Notes: generated from the letters alone by a model not told the origin. DNA of 64,000 bases from an uncultured Clostridium sp. (GCF_934754925.1 NZ_CAKVJA010000001.1:1-64000); one strand, 5' to 3'; counted from the first letter of the stretch, positions 53,881-63,450 are shown. Numbers and translations: made by a program.

Positions 53881-55052
53881 TAATAATGTACATCTATAAA
53901 ATGGAACTTTATATTGCTATTACTCCATCCTAAATCATATGGCACAAGCATTCTATCGGTATTATGACAAGTTACTAATGGATAACCTTTAGAATCTAAT
54001 CCAGTCACAGTAGAAACATGAGTTATTCTGCCTTTTTTTTCATAAGCTACTATATCACCAGGTCTAAGGTTAAAAGAATCTTTATAAGTGTCGCAATAAT
54101 ATCCTTTTGCTATATAAGAACCACGTCCGCTGTTTATTAAATAGTTTTTAAATCCTTGAGCATTAATCCATGCTTGTGTAGCACTTTTATTACAATAATT
54201 CCAAGTGCTATTCTTTTTAAAGCCACCACCTTCAAACATAATTTGAGAAGCAAAATTAGCACAGTCACCACCATCTGGATTAAAGTTTTTATAGTTTTTA
54301 TTATATTTAAATAAATGTTCTTCATTATCACTAATTCCGCAATATTCATGAGCATAGTCAATGGCTTTTTGAGTTCTTTCATCTATTGTTAAATCAGGTT
54401 TTTTATGAGATAAGATAGTGCTTTTAATTTCTGTACATTCCATATTAGCAAGATCAAGAGAATCAGCTAAAGGATCAGTATACCACTCCTTTATAATTAT
54501 ATACTTATCACCATCTTTTCTAAGATTTATATAATGGCAAGTACCAAGTTTGAAATAATTTTCAATATTAGGTTCATCCTCATAGCTATAACAAAATTTT
54601 GTACAAGCATAACAAATTACATTATATACATCTTTTTCAATTTCCTTTACTTTTGAAACTCTAATTATAGAGTTTATTTTAGTAAATGAAACACATTGTT
54701 TTTCACACCAATTAGTAAAGTATTTTGTTTTAGTAACTTCTTTTTCATAAGCCCATTTTCCAACCTTTTTGTTTAAATCATAAAATACCTTTAAACCTTC
54801 ACAATCTTTAGTTAAAATTGCAGAATTTCTATTTAAAAATATATTTTCTATTAAGGGTTGAAATTGTTGTTTTAATTCATCATTATTATCAGTGTCACTA
54901 TAAACATCAGTAAAGCTTTCTTGAATATTAGATATATTAGGGTTAGGAGATTCTAATGCATTTACAGTTAAAGTGTTTAAGGTTGATAAAATTAGAATAA
55001 AAGAAGTTATTTTATATAAAAATTGATTCCTTTTTAGTAATAAGTTATTCAT
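53880..55052 (-). CDS. Secreted amidase-domain protein (Amidase_6)
   Basis: About 390 residues with a signal-like N-terminus (FLYKITSFILILSTLNTLTVNA). A poorly conserved N-terminal half contains eight Cys (for example WCEKQC, CYACTKFC) which may form disulfides or metal sites. The C-terminal Amidase_6 domain (about 220-390) has YAHEYCG, GGDCANFASQIMFEGG with the likely nucleophile Cys, and GRITHVSTVTG with the His. The family is linked to peptidoglycan or peptide amidation chemistry. ATG 55052 was preferred because the GGGG site is eight bases away; an ATG six bases upstream is the alternative. Confidence 0.78.
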   Translation of the reverse strand: MNNLLLKRNQFLYKITSFILILSTLNTLTVNALESPNPNISNIQESFTDVYSDTDNNDELKQQFQPLIENIFLNRNSAILTKDCEGLKVFYDLNKKVGKWAYEKEVTKTKYFTNWCEKQCVSFTKINSIIRVSKVKEIEKDVYNVICYACTKFCYSYEDEPNIENYFKLGTCHYINLRKDGDKYIIIKEWYTDPLADSLDLANMECTEIKSTILSHKKPDLTIDERTQKAIDYAHEYCGISDNEEHLFKYNKNYKNFNPDGGDCANFASQIMFEGGGFKKNSTWNYCNKSATQAWINAQGFKNYLINSGRGSYIAKGYYCDTYKDSFNLRPGDIVAYEKKGRITHVSTVTGLDSKGYPLVTCHNTDRMLVPYDLGWSNSNIKFHFIDVHY

Positions 55053-55216
55053 CTTCATTACCCCTTACTTTGTTATTTTATAAAATTAATTTATAAATAA
55101 GTCTTATTATAGTTTGTGTCATCATATTAAATTTTATATATAAAATAAATATAGAAATTATCAAATAGTAAATTGTCTTCATAAAATAAAAATATAATAT
55201 TAAAATTGGAGATAGT

Positions 55217-56149
55217 ATGTCAGAAAAAGAATTAAATAATATTTATAAAAATGGATTTACTTTAGAATTTGATGATGAAAGTAAGATAGTGTTAATCTCA
55301 GATGTGCATAGAGGTGATGGAACATATTCAGACTCACTGCTCTCTAATAGGAATATATATATAACAGCTTTGAAATACTACTTGAAAAATAATTATACTT
55401 ATATAGAAGTTGGTGATGGTGATGAGTTATGGAAAAATAAAAATTTTAATGAAATAGCTTATTTTTATGATGATATATATAAATTATTTAATAAGTTTAG
55501 TAATAAGAATCATATCTATTGTATCTATGGAAATCATGATTTTATAAAAAAGAAAAAAAATTTTAATAAGAAGCAAGAAAAAGCTTTAAGAAAAATAGGT
55601 GCAGATTATGGAGAAGAATTTATAAAATTTATAAATAATAATGAATATTATTCAGGAATAAATCTAATGTATAAGCCATTAAAAGAAAAAATATTAGTTA
55701 CACATGGGCACCAAGTAGATTTTTGCAATAATGAAATATGGAAAATAAATAAGGTCTTGGTAAGATATATATGGCGTTTTTTAAATGGCGTTGCTGGTTT
55801 TAAGGATCCTACTAGGTCAGCTAAGAGTAAAACAAAGCGAAGTAGAGTAGATATTAAATTGCAAAATTGGGCACGAGATAATTGTACAATGATTATTTCT
55901 GGACATACACATAATAGTAGATTTCCTGATTTATATGACCCACCATATTTTAATGATGGATGTTGTGTTTATCCAGCAGCTATTACAGCTATAGAAATAG
56001 AAAAGGGAAAAATAGAGTTAGTAAAGTGGATAATTGATGCGCAAGACACGGGATTGCTTTGGATAACTAGAAAAATTATTGCAGGACCAGTAGAAGTTTC
56101 ATTATATTTACAGTATGCTAAGGAGGAAAGGTTAAAAAGAAATAAATAA
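55217..56149 (+). CDS. Metallophosphoesterase (calcineurin-like)
   Basis: A 310-residue dinuclear-metal phosphoesterase. The five family motifs are visible: ISDVHRGDG, GDGDELW, YGNHDF, THGHQVD and SGHTHNS. Length and the GDGDELW version of motif II recall the UDP-diacylglucosamine hydrolase LpxH-like and phage-phosphatase subgroups, but lipid A is absent from Gram-positives, so that substrate is excluded. Function unknown. TTGGAGA precedes the ATG, with the SDR gene 65 bases downstream. Confidence 0.85.
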   Translation: MSEKELNNIYKNGFTLEFDDESKIVLISDVHRGDGTYSDSLLSNRNIYITALKYYLKNNYTYIEVGDGDELWKNKNFNEIAYFYDDIYKLFNKFSNKNHIYCIYGNHDFIKKKKNFNKKQEKALRKIGADYGEEFIKFINNNEYYSGINLMYKPLKEKILVTHGHQVDFCNNEIWKINKVLVRYIWRFLNGVAGFKDPTRSAKSKTKRSRVDIKLQNWARDNCTMIISGHTHNSRFPDLYDPPYFNDGCCVYPAAITAIEIEKGKIELVKWIIDAQDTGLLWITRKIIAGPVEVSLYLQYAKEERLKRNK

Positions 56150-56214
56150 TATATTATTTTGATATAACTATAAATATAAATTATAATATAAATAAAGCTA
56201 GAGAGGAGAAAATA

Positions 56215-56958
56215 ATGAGTGATTTAATAGGAAAAGTTGCGCTAGTTACTGGTGCTTCTCGTGGAATTGGAAAGGCGATAGCAAAAGAACTTGCTCAAAA
56301 TGGAGCAAGTGTTATTATAAATTATTCTAAAGATGATGAAGGAGCTAATTCAACATTAAAAGAGATAAGGGAGTTAGGAGGTTATGCTAAAGTAATAAAA
56401 AAAGATATATCAATAAAGGATCAATGTGAAGAGCTTATAAAAGAAATAATTGAGACTTTTGGCAAAATCGATATATTAATTAATAATGCAGCAAAATCAG
56501 AAGTTGGATTATTTATGGATGTAGATGATAAAAGTTTTGAAAAGTTAATAAATACAAATCTTCTTGCTCCTATGTATTTATCAAAATATGCATTAAATTA
56601 TATGATTTCAAAAGGATGCGGTAATATAATTAATATTTCATCTATTTGGGGTGAAGCAGGAGCATCTTGTGAAGTAGTATATTCAACTACAAAAGGTGGA
56701 TTAAATTTATTTACAAAGTCACTTTCTAAAGAAGTTGCACCATTTGGTATAAGAGTTAATTCAATAGCACCAGGGGTTATAAATACAGAAATGAATAATT
56801 TTTTAAGTGAAGAAGAAAAAAATCAATTAATAGATGAAATACCAATGAATAGATTTGGAGATGTAAAAGAAATTGCAAAAGCAGTTGTATTTCTATGTAA
56901 AGATGACTGCAAGTATTTAACTGGGCAAATTATTAGAATTGATGGTGGCTTCTTATAA
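56215..56958 (+). CDS. SDR-family NAD(P)-dependent oxidoreductase, FabG/YmfI-like
   Basis: Short-chain dehydrogenase of 247 residues. The cofactor motif VTGASRGIGKAIA (about 11-23), NNAAKSE, the catalytic Ser in NISSIWGE and the YSTTK (YxxxK) pair are present; APGVINTEM follows. FabG (fatty-acid reductase) and the YmfI reductase acting on aminopentanone-modified EF-P share this size and pattern; genomic context does not decide. GAGAGGAG precedes the ATG. The next small gene starts 28 bases later and is probably co-transcribed. Confidence 0.85.
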   Translation: MSDLIGKVALVTGASRGIGKAIAKELAQNGASVIINYSKDDEGANSTLKEIRELGGYAKVIKKDISIKDQCEELIKEIIETFGKIDILINNAAKSEVGLFMDVDDKSFEKLINTNLLAPMYLSKYALNYMISKGCGNIINISSIWGEAGASCEVVYSTTKGGLNLFTKSLSKEVAPFGIRVNSIAPGVINTEMNNFLSEEEKNQLIDEIPMNRFGDVKEIAKAVVFLCKDDCKYLTGQIIRIDGGFL

Positions 56959-56986
56959 TATATACTAAAGTAAAAGTGGTGATTAA

Positions 56987-57394
56987 ATGATAAAGATAAA
57001 AATAGATAAAAATAGATCAAATGAACCAATATTTAAGCTTGGATTTAAAGAGTTAGATGAAAAGGAAAATAGATTTCTAAAAAGAGCTTTAATGGATGGA
57101 AAAGAAATAAAAGGCATGTATAAATATGAAATTCCATTAAAATATCTTCTACCTATTATTAAAAATTTAAATAAGAATAACATAAAGTTAGATAGATATA
57201 GTAAATTAGCATATTTAGAGTTTTCAGATGATTTTGATGAAAATTACTATTATATTTTAGAAGCAAATGCAAAGTTTATGAGAAAGTGGAGAGAAGAAGG
57301 TTGTCCTAATATATTTAAAGTAGAGATAGACAGAGAAACATTAGATGTAAAAAAAGAAATAATATTCAAAAAAATAGATCGTATCTATGCTTAA
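56987..57394 (+). CDS. Hypothetical protein, 135 residues
   Basis: Charged cytoplasmic protein without signal, membrane segment or Cys cluster. It begins with a Lys/Ile beta-strand pattern and has a DDFDENYYYILEANAKFMRKWREEG segment. GGTGATTAA leads to the ATG, 28 bases behind the SDR gene. The end abuts a shared terminator region. I do not recognise the family. Confidence 0.65.
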   Translation: MIKIKIDKNRSNEPIFKLGFKELDEKENRFLKRALMDGKEIKGMYKYEIPLKYLLPIIKNLNKNNIKLDRYSKLAYLEFSDDFDENYYYILEANAKFMRKWREEGCPNIFKVEIDRETLDVKKEIIFKKIDRIYA

Positions 57395-57482
57395 ATGAAA
57401 AGATAATTATCATATTAAAACAACTTATAGAAGAAAATATTAACTATAAGGGGAGAAGGTTATAAATAGATACATGGAGAAA

Positions 57483-57550
57483 GAAAAAATGAAATATTAA
57501 TTTGAAGGGAAAATTTAACCGTTCCCGAAAAGTAAATGTTTCATTTTTTC
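57483..57550. terminator. Bidirectional terminator region
   Basis: Outer arms GAAAAAATGAAA and TTTCATTTTTTC pair perfectly, and an inner GGGAA / TTCCC stem is present. It lies between the hypothetical gene and the convergent histidine kinase. Confidence 0.75.
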
Positions 57551-57570
57551 AAACCATGTAATGCATAATT

Positions 57571-59085
57571 TTATTCAAAGTCATCGGATATTATTAGGTC
57601 TTGTTTTTTAAGTGTAAAGCTGAATATAACACTATTTTTACCATTATTTAATGAAAAATCACTATTGTGAAGTGTTAAAATTCTTTTTACTGTAGCTAAT
57701 CCAAGGCCATAACTATTTTTAGTTCTATCACCAGACTTATCAAGTCTATAAAATTTTACAAAAACATTATCAAGCTCTTTAGTAGGAATAGTAATTCCTT
57801 TATTTTCAAATGAAATTAAATATGTTTTTTCACTTTCAACAACAGATATAATAATTTCATTTCCTCTAGGAGTATATTTTATTGCATTAGATAGTAAATT
57901 TTGAACGACTCTTTCTAATGTTATTATATCGCCCTCTACATAAGCATATTCAGGTAAATTAAATATAATCTTTAGGTCTTTATTTTGTAATTCTAATGAA
58001 AATCTCTTCACCATTCCCTGAAGTAGTCTTACTATATTAAAAGATTCTAAATTTAAATTAATAGTATCTGATTCAAGTTTTGATAAATCAAGCATGTTTG
58101 TTAAAAGAAGATTCATTTTAGTTGCCTCATCTATTATTGTTTCAAGATAAACTTCTGCATCTTTACCAGAAACAATTCCATCTTTTAACCCTTCTGCATA
58201 ACCAATAATTATTCCAAGTGGTGTTTTTAAATCATGACTAACACTAGATACAAAGTCTTTTCTCATATTTTCAAGGTTTCTTTCTTTTTCAATATCTCTT
58301 TCTAATTGATTATTTTTTTCTTGTAATGTTTGAAGTGAATGTTCAAGATTTGATGATAAGAAATTAAGCGTACTAGCTAAGTTTCCAATTTCATCATCAG
58401 AATTTACTTCACATTTAGCCTCAAAATCAAGAGTAGACATTCGTTTAGCAACATTATTTAGATTAATAAGAGGTTTACTTATTAATTTTGAATAGATTCT
58501 AGATAAGAAAATAGCTAAAATTAAAAATCCTATAAATAAATAAATATAAAAACTACGAATTACACTTGACGCTTCTTTTATAGGTTGAACAGAGGATACT
58601 GAAATAAGTATAGAGTCATTTTCACTTTTAAGCGACATTGATGATATTATACCTATCTTTTTATAAGTACTATATTTATTAGTAAAAATAGTACTTTGAA
58701 TTTTATCTGTTGAAAGAACTTCTTTAATTAACTCAGTATTAGACAATAGTTCAGAGCAAAAGTGTGTAAGTGATTTCATATCTTCAATATTATTTTTATC
58801 AAAGTATGATAAATATTCAATACTACCATCTAAGGAAAAGAGAGCAATACGTGAGTTGTTTTTTTCTTCATAGTTTAATAATGCATTACTTAAATTATTT
58901 GTAGCGAAATTTTGATAAGAATACAGGGTTTTAATTCTCTTAACATCTAGTATCAATGATTCGGTCTTTTTAGATAAATAAAATTCTTCAAAAAACATAT
59001 TTTGAAATAGAAAAGTAAGCAAAAATACCATTGATATAAGACCAAATGTTATTATGGTTATTCTTTTTGAAATACTACTTTTCAT
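57571..59085 (-). CDS. Membrane sensor histidine kinase
   Basis: About 504 residues. A membrane helix (about 8-27), an extracytoplasmic sensor domain (about 28-175), a second helix (about 178-198), a HAMP linker, and a HisKA domain with His284 in SVSHDLKTPLG. The HATPase domain has QNLLSNAIKYTPRG and a YGLGLATVKRIL G-box. ATG 59085 was chosen because TTTGAGGT precedes it; the longer frame overlaps the regulator gene further. The last 11 bases of the regulator gene overlap this start, implying translational coupling. The stimulus is unknown. Confidence 0.9.
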   Translation of the reverse strand: MKSSISKRITIITFGLISMVFLLTFLFQNMFFEEFYLSKKTESLILDVKRIKTLYSYQNFATNNLSNALLNYEEKNNSRIALFSLDGSIEYLSYFDKNNIEDMKSLTHFCSELLSNTELIKEVLSTDKIQSTIFTNKYSTYKKIGIISSMSLKSENDSILISVSSVQPIKEASSVIRSFYIYLFIGFLILAIFLSRIYSKLISKPLINLNNVAKRMSTLDFEAKCEVNSDDEIGNLASTLNFLSSNLEHSLQTLQEKNNQLERDIEKERNLENMRKDFVSSVSHDLKTPLGIIIGYAEGLKDGIVSGKDAEVYLETIIDEATKMNLLLTNMLDLSKLESDTINLNLESFNIVRLLQGMVKRFSLELQNKDLKIIFNLPEYAYVEGDIITLERVVQNLLSNAIKYTPRGNEIIISVVESEKTYLISFENKGITIPTKELDNVFVKFYRLDKSGDRTKNSYGLGLATVKRILTLHNSDFSLNNGKNSVIFSFTLKKQDLIISDDFE

Positions 59086-59761
59086 TTTGAACCTCAAATT
59101 TATATCCACTTCCTCTAACTGTTATAATATAATTAGATTTTTCACCAAGTTTTTCACGTAGTCTTTTAATATTTGTATCTACAGTTCGTAAATCACCATA
59201 GTAATCTATTCCCCAAACATTATCTAGTATTGTATCTCTACTTAAAGCTATTCCCATATTATCAGATAGGTAAACTAAAAGTTCAAACTCCTTTGGAGAA
59301 AGTGTTAGAGGTTCGTTATTAATTTTTACTTCATGAGCTAATTTATTTATAGTTAAACCATTATAGTTTTGAGAGGGATTAAAGTTATCTTCATCAGAAA
59401 CTGTTCTCTTTAATAAAGCTTTAATTTTTGCGATTAATATCTTAGGAGAGAAGGGCTTTGTTACATAATCATCAGCACCCATTTCATATCCAAATAGCTT
59501 ATCCTCTTCTTGACCCTTAGCTGTTAATAGAATTATTGGAAGATTAGATACTGTTCTAATAGTTTCTAATACTGTTATTCCATCAATTTTAGGCATCATT
59601 ATATCTAAAAGTATAAGATCAACTTTATTGTTTTTAAAAACAAATAATCCCTCATCACCATCAGAAGCTTCTAAAACATTAAAGCCTTCTGTTTTTAAAT
59701 AATCTCTTAAAAGAAATCTTATTTTTAATTCATCTTCTATTATTAATATTGTTTTGTTCAT
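59075..59761 (-). CDS. OmpR/PhoB-family response regulator
   Basis: A 228-residue two-domain regulator. The receiver (about 1-120) has the acidic pair EDE, the phosphoacceptor Asp53 in LILLDIMMPKIDG, LLTAKGQ and DDYVTKPFSPK. The C-terminal winged helix (about 130-228) has SPKEFELLVYLS, WGIDYYGDLRTVDTNIKRLREKL and ITVRGSGYKF. ATG 59761 follows GGAGGCATT; the upstream in-frame ATG lacks a site. First gene of a two-gene operon with the kinase. The PhoR/VanS-like architecture suggests envelope regulation, but targets are not visible. Confidence 0.92.
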   Translation of the reverse strand: MNKTILIIEDELKIRFLLRDYLKTEGFNVLEASDGDEGLFVFKNNKVDLILLDIMMPKIDGITVLETIRTVSNLPIILLTAKGQEEDKLFGYEMGADDYVTKPFSPKILIAKIKALLKRTVSDEDNFNPSQNYNGLTINKLAHEVKINNEPLTLSPKEFELLVYLSDNMGIALSRDTILDNVWGIDYYGDLRTVDTNIKRLREKLGEKSNYIITVRGSGYKFEVQNEK

Positions 59762-59922
59762 AATGCCTCCTTTAGAACTAAGTTTATTACATAAATTATA
59801 AAACATTATTATTTAATTATAAACTATGATACAAAATAATTCATATAAAAACTATATTATAAGAAATTATATAGAGTGTGGAAATATTATTAGGTTGTAA
59901 TTACATATCAAACATATTATAT

Positions 59923-59944
59923 TATAATTCTAGATAGAATTATA
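59923..59944. promoter_or_regulatory. Perfect palindrome overlapping the -10 box of the M16 peptidase-recX operon
   Basis: TATAATTCTA-GA-TAGAATTATA, ten perfect pairs with a 2-base centre. The first six bases form a TATAAT -10 box, with TTACAT 16 bases upstream as a possible -35. The start codon is 23 bases after the palindrome. A dimeric repressor site is the simplest reading. Confidence 0.6.
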
Positions 59945-59966
59945 TAGATGGGGGAAGGTAGATGCG

Positions 59967-61208
59967 ATGGTAAAAATAAATTTTGACGTAAAAAAGCATA
60001 AATTAGAGAATGGTTTAGAAGTGATAACAGTAAAGAAAGATACCCAAATCTCATCAATTAACATAGGTGTAAAAGTTGGAGCTTTAAATGAGAATTTGAG
60101 TGAAAAGGGAATTTCTCATTATATAGAGCACATGTTATTTAAGGGAACAAAAAACAGAACATTCCAAAAGTTAAATGATGATTTAGAAGCTTTAGGTGGA
60201 GAATACAATGCGTATACAGATTTTTCTCAAACAGTATATTCTATAAGTTGCTTAGAAGAAGAATTAAAAAGTGCTATAGAAATATTAAGTGATATGTTAA
60301 TTTGCTCTAAATTTCCAGAAGAAGAGGTTGAAAAGGAAAGAGGGGTAATATTAGCAGAAATAAGATCAAGCAAAGATAGTGTAGAGGATTTTAGTTTTAA
60401 AAAAATAAATGAAGTAGCATTTAAGAAAAGTGCTTTAAGATATGATGTTGCAGGTTTAGATGAAAATGTAAAAGCTTTTACTAAAAAGGACCTATATGAA
60501 TATTATAAAAAGTACTATATACCTAATAATTCATTAGTAACCATGGTATCATCGTTATCTCATGAAGAGGCTTTTGAAGAAATATCAAAGCACTTTAGTA
60601 AATGGGAACCAAGAGAAAGTGTTGAATTAGTAGTTGAAGATGAAAAAAATAGAAATATAAAAAAGGTAACAACTAAAGATAATATAGAACTTTGCACTAT
60701 AATTTATTTATTTACATTTTATGATTTAGATAAAAAATATGAATTACCTTTAAGAATATTAAATCATAGATTAGGGGAGAGTGCTAATTCGCTATTGTTT
60801 AGAGAAATAAGAGAAAATAGAGGATTAGCATATGATATATATTCACATTTAGATATTACTCAAAATGTAAGAACATTATATGTATATACTGCTGTTGACG
60901 AAGAAGATATTGATGATGCTGCTAGCGCAATTGAAGATATTTTTGAGAATATTAAGTTTAGAAAAATAATAATTGGAGAGAATGATTTAAATATAATGAA
61001 GAAAGTTCATAAAACTGCAGTTATATCTACATTAGAAGATTCAGTTGAGTTATGCAGCTATATATTAAGTCAAAGCTTAGAAGGTGAAGATATATTTGAA
61101 TTTTTAAAAGATATGGATAGTTTAAATACAATAACTGCTGATGAAATATATGAGGTAGCAAATAAAGTATTAAATAATCCTACTATTCATATATTAAAAT
61201 CTTCATAA
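59967..61208 (+). CDS. M16-family zinc metallopeptidase
   Basis: Insulinase-like protease of 413 residues. The inverted zinc motif is HYIEHMLFKG (HxxEH), with the third ligand Glu in the EEEVEKERGVILAEI region. A second, non-catalytic half follows (about 210-413) with REIRENRGLAYDIYS. These are cytoplasmic and may process peptides. The ATG follows GGGGGAAGG, with recX 13 bases after the stop. The processing-peptidase group often sits near pnp, which is not in the window. Confidence 0.9.
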   Translation: MVKINFDVKKHKLENGLEVITVKKDTQISSINIGVKVGALNENLSEKGISHYIEHMLFKGTKNRTFQKLNDDLEALGGEYNAYTDFSQTVYSISCLEEELKSAIEILSDMLICSKFPEEEVEKERGVILAEIRSSKDSVEDFSFKKINEVAFKKSALRYDVAGLDENVKAFTKKDLYEYYKKYYIPNNSLVTMVSSLSHEEAFEEISKHFSKWEPRESVELVVEDEKNRNIKKVTTKDNIELCTIIYLFTFYDLDKKYELPLRILNHRLGESANSLLFREIRENRGLAYDIYSHLDITQNVRTLYVYTAVDEEDIDDAASAIEDIFENIKFRKIIIGENDLNIMKKVHKTAVISTLEDSVELCSYILSQSLEGEDIFEFLKDMDSLNTITADEIYEVANKVLNNPTIHILKSS

Positions 61209-61221
61209 GGTGGCAATAATT

Positions 61222-61860
61222 ATGAATATAATAACTAAAATTGAATTAGGCAAAAGAAATAAAGAGAGAGTAAATATTTATATTGATGAAGAATATGCTT
61301 TTTCTATAAGTGCAGAATTAGTTTATAAGGAAAACTTGAAAGTTAAGGATAAAATTAATGTTGAAAGTTTGAAAAAACTAGCGGATGAAGATAATTATAT
61401 AAAGTGTAAAAATTCGGCACTTAGAATAATTGAAAGAACTTATAAAAGTGAGAAGGAGCTAAGAGATAAGTTAGCATTAAAGGGTTATGAGGACCATATA
61501 ATTAAACGAACAATAAATTTCTTGAGAGAGTATAATTTATTAAATGACATAACTTATGCAAAGATGTATGTAAAAGATAGATCTAAAAATCAAGGGAAAA
61601 AGAAGATTAAATATACACTTATGCAAAAAGGAATAGATGAAAACATAATTGAGGAAGAACTAGAAAAATTAGATACAGATGAAATAAAAGAAGTTGTACA
61701 TGAGATGGCATTAAAAAAATACAAGATTTTATGTAAAAGAGAAAATGATAATTATAAATTATCACAGAAATTATTTAGATTTTTAATGGGGAAGGGGTAT
61801 GATTATGATTTGATTAAAGATGTTGTTAAGTCTGTAGTCAAATCAGCAGATTTGGAATAA
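61222..61860 (+). CDS. recX: Regulatory protein RecX
   Basis: Modulator of RecA filaments, 212 residues. It starts MNIITKIELGKRNKERVNIYID and has the two/three-helix RecX repeats, including RTYKSEKELRDKLALKGY and INFLREYNLLNDITYAKMYV. ATG 61222 was chosen because AAGGTGG precedes it; the longer frame begins with a GTG inside that site. It lies 13 bases after the M16 peptidase gene and 13 bases before the transglutaminase-like gene. recA is not in the window. Confidence 0.9.
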   Translation: MNIITKIELGKRNKERVNIYIDEEYAFSISAELVYKENLKVKDKINVESLKKLADEDNYIKCKNSALRIIERTYKSEKELRDKLALKGYEDHIIKRTINFLREYNLLNDITYAKMYVKDRSKNQGKKKIKYTLMQKGIDENIIEEELEKLDTDEIKEVVHEMALKKYKILCKRENDNYKLSQKLFRFLMGKGYDYDLIKDVVKSVVKSADLE

Positions 61861-61873
61861 AGGAGAAATCTTA

Positions 61874-62929
61874 ATGAAGGAAATGCTCTCTTATGCAATA
61901 TGTTTAGGTATAATGATATTAGGAATTACTAGTAGCGTGGAAAAAACATTTAAAAGACGAACAGTAAATTTTTCATTAGAACGGGTTCTTTATTATTTTT
62001 CTATATTGGTAAGTATTTTAGTGATAGCTTTAAAAATAGATGTAATACTTGAAAGTATTACTAAAATAGCTATGATAAGCAGTAACTTAAATGGAATATA
62101 TAATGATATTTTTAAAATTACATTACTTGTAGTCTTATTCTTTATGATTCAGATTATTTTATATAAGATTTTAAAGATAATTTTAATGCCTATGTTTTCG
62201 AAGTTAAATAGACAAAATAGCATTTTACTGGTATTATTATCATCTACTTTAGGAGTTATAAAGGGTATCATATTTTTATCAATTATTTTTGTAGGTATAA
62301 TTACTTATAATAATACAATAGGAATTTATAATAAAGTAGAAATATTTAATGAAAATAAGATATATGATGGATTAGCAGATATATTGGCAAGAAATACAAG
62401 TAAGCTTACAGAAGAAATAGTTGAGAATTTTCTTCCAGCTAGTAATATAGTGATATATTATAATGGAGTAACATTAGAAGAGGGAATTAAATCTACTGAT
62501 AAAATTGACACTATGGCAATGGAATTAACTAAAAATGTTACCAATGATATTGATAAAGCACGAATATTATATTCGTGGATAGGTAGCAATTTGCAGTATG
62601 ATTATGATAGGGCAGAAAAAGCATTAAATAATGAAAAGGTAGAGGATAGTGGAGCAATAACAGCCTTTAATAATAGAAGTGGAATTTGCTTTGATTATTC
62701 ATGTCTTTATGTAGCCATGGCAAGGGCAGTAGACTTAAAGGTTAGATTATTAACAGGAACTGCATATGATGGATCACAATACGGACCACATGCATGGAAT
62801 GAAGTATATATAAGTGAAATTGATAAATGGATACCATTAGATACTACTTTTTACTATGCAGGTGATTATTTTAATAATGATGATTTTTATGAAGACCATA
62901 TTATTGATAGTATTGCAGGAGAGTGGTAA
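61874..62929 (+). CDS. Membrane protein with C-terminal transglutaminase-like domain
   Basis: 351 residues. The first about 150 residues form four or more hydrophobic segments resembling CvpA-family membrane proteins. The C-terminal half is a transglutaminase-like fold with the catalytic triad Cys272 (SGICFDYS), His306 (GPHAWNEV) and Asp323 (PLDTTF), all intact. Such domains act as proteases or cross-linkers on the cell surface. Fusion of a CvpA-like anchor to a transglutaminase core is unusual. It ends in GEW, just before a strong terminator. AAAGGAG precedes the ATG. Confidence 0.8.
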   Translation: MKEMLSYAICLGIMILGITSSVEKTFKRRTVNFSLERVLYYFSILVSILVIALKIDVILESITKIAMISSNLNGIYNDIFKITLLVVLFFMIQIILYKILKIILMPMFSKLNRQNSILLVLLSSTLGVIKGIIFLSIIFVGIITYNNTIGIYNKVEIFNENKIYDGLADILARNTSKLTEEIVENFLPASNIVIYYNGVTLEEGIKSTDKIDTMAMELTKNVTNDIDKARILYSWIGSNLQYDYDRAEKALNNEKVEDSGAITAFNNRSGICFDYSCLYVAMARAVDLKVRLLTGTAYDGSQYGPHAWNEVYISEIDKWIPLDTTFYYAGDYFNNDDFYEDHIIDSIAGEW

Positions 62930-62932
62930 AGT

Positions 62933-62956
62933 AAAAGCGCTTTTATAGCGCTTTTT
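62933..62956. terminator. Terminator between transglutaminase and TPR genes
   Basis: AAAAGCGCT / AGCGCTTTT with a 5-base loop and a T-run; the 3' end of the convergent TPR gene overlaps it. Confidence 0.9.
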
Positions 62957-63299
62957 TATTTTTAGACATTATTAAGTTTATTGCTTTTTCACAATCCTTA
63001 TCTGAAGCATCTAAAGCCCACGCTCTATTAAAATAAATTAATGCTTTATTAGTATTTTCTAGCATTGCGTAGCAGTATGCTAAATTAAAATAGTATTTAC
63101 TTTCCTTTTGTATGCTTAATGCTTTTTTTAACATATCTATAGCAGAGTTAAAATCTTTAAGTTTTATATAGCATACACCAGCATTATAATAAGCACAACT
63201 TTCATTTTCACCAGCCTCAATTGATTCTATATAGTTTTCAATTGCTTTAGAATAATCTTTATTATTATAATATTTATTTCCTTCATTGAAGTAGCTCAT
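62943..63299 (-). CDS. Tetratricopeptide-repeat protein
   Basis: 118 residues made of about three TPR units: YFNEGNKYYNNKDYSKAIENYIESIEAG, then AYYNAGVCYIKLKDFNSAIDMLKKAL, then YFNLAYCYAMLENTNKALIYFNRAWAL. TPR proteins mediate protein-protein contacts; the partner is unknown. AGGAGGGTAT precedes the ATG. The stop codon lies inside a terminator hairpin shared with the plus-strand operon. It is a single gene on the minus strand. Confidence 0.85.
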   Translation of the reverse strand: MSYFNEGNKYYNNKDYSKAIENYIESIEAGENESCAYYNAGVCYIKLKDFNSAIDMLKKALSIQKESKYYFNLAYCYAMLENTNKALIYFNRAWALDASDKDCEKAINLIMSKNKKAL

Positions 63300-63405
63300 A
63301 ATACCCTCCTAAGTAGTTACTGTATTATTTTAATTATTGTCTATAAAATATAATATTATTCATAAAAAATTCTTATGTTAACAATATGGAATAAAAGTAA
63401 AAATA

Positions 63406-63414
63406 TGGTATAAT
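63406..63414 (+). promoter_or_regulatory. Extended -10 promoter of the dehydratase activator gene
   Basis: TGGTATAAT, 36 bases before the start codon; the same TATGGTATAAT core occurs at the threonine/serine exporter operon. The -35 box is weak. Confidence 0.6.
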
Positions 63415-63450
63415 AGTCATGTGTAAAAAAGATTAGGAAGAGTGGTAAGA

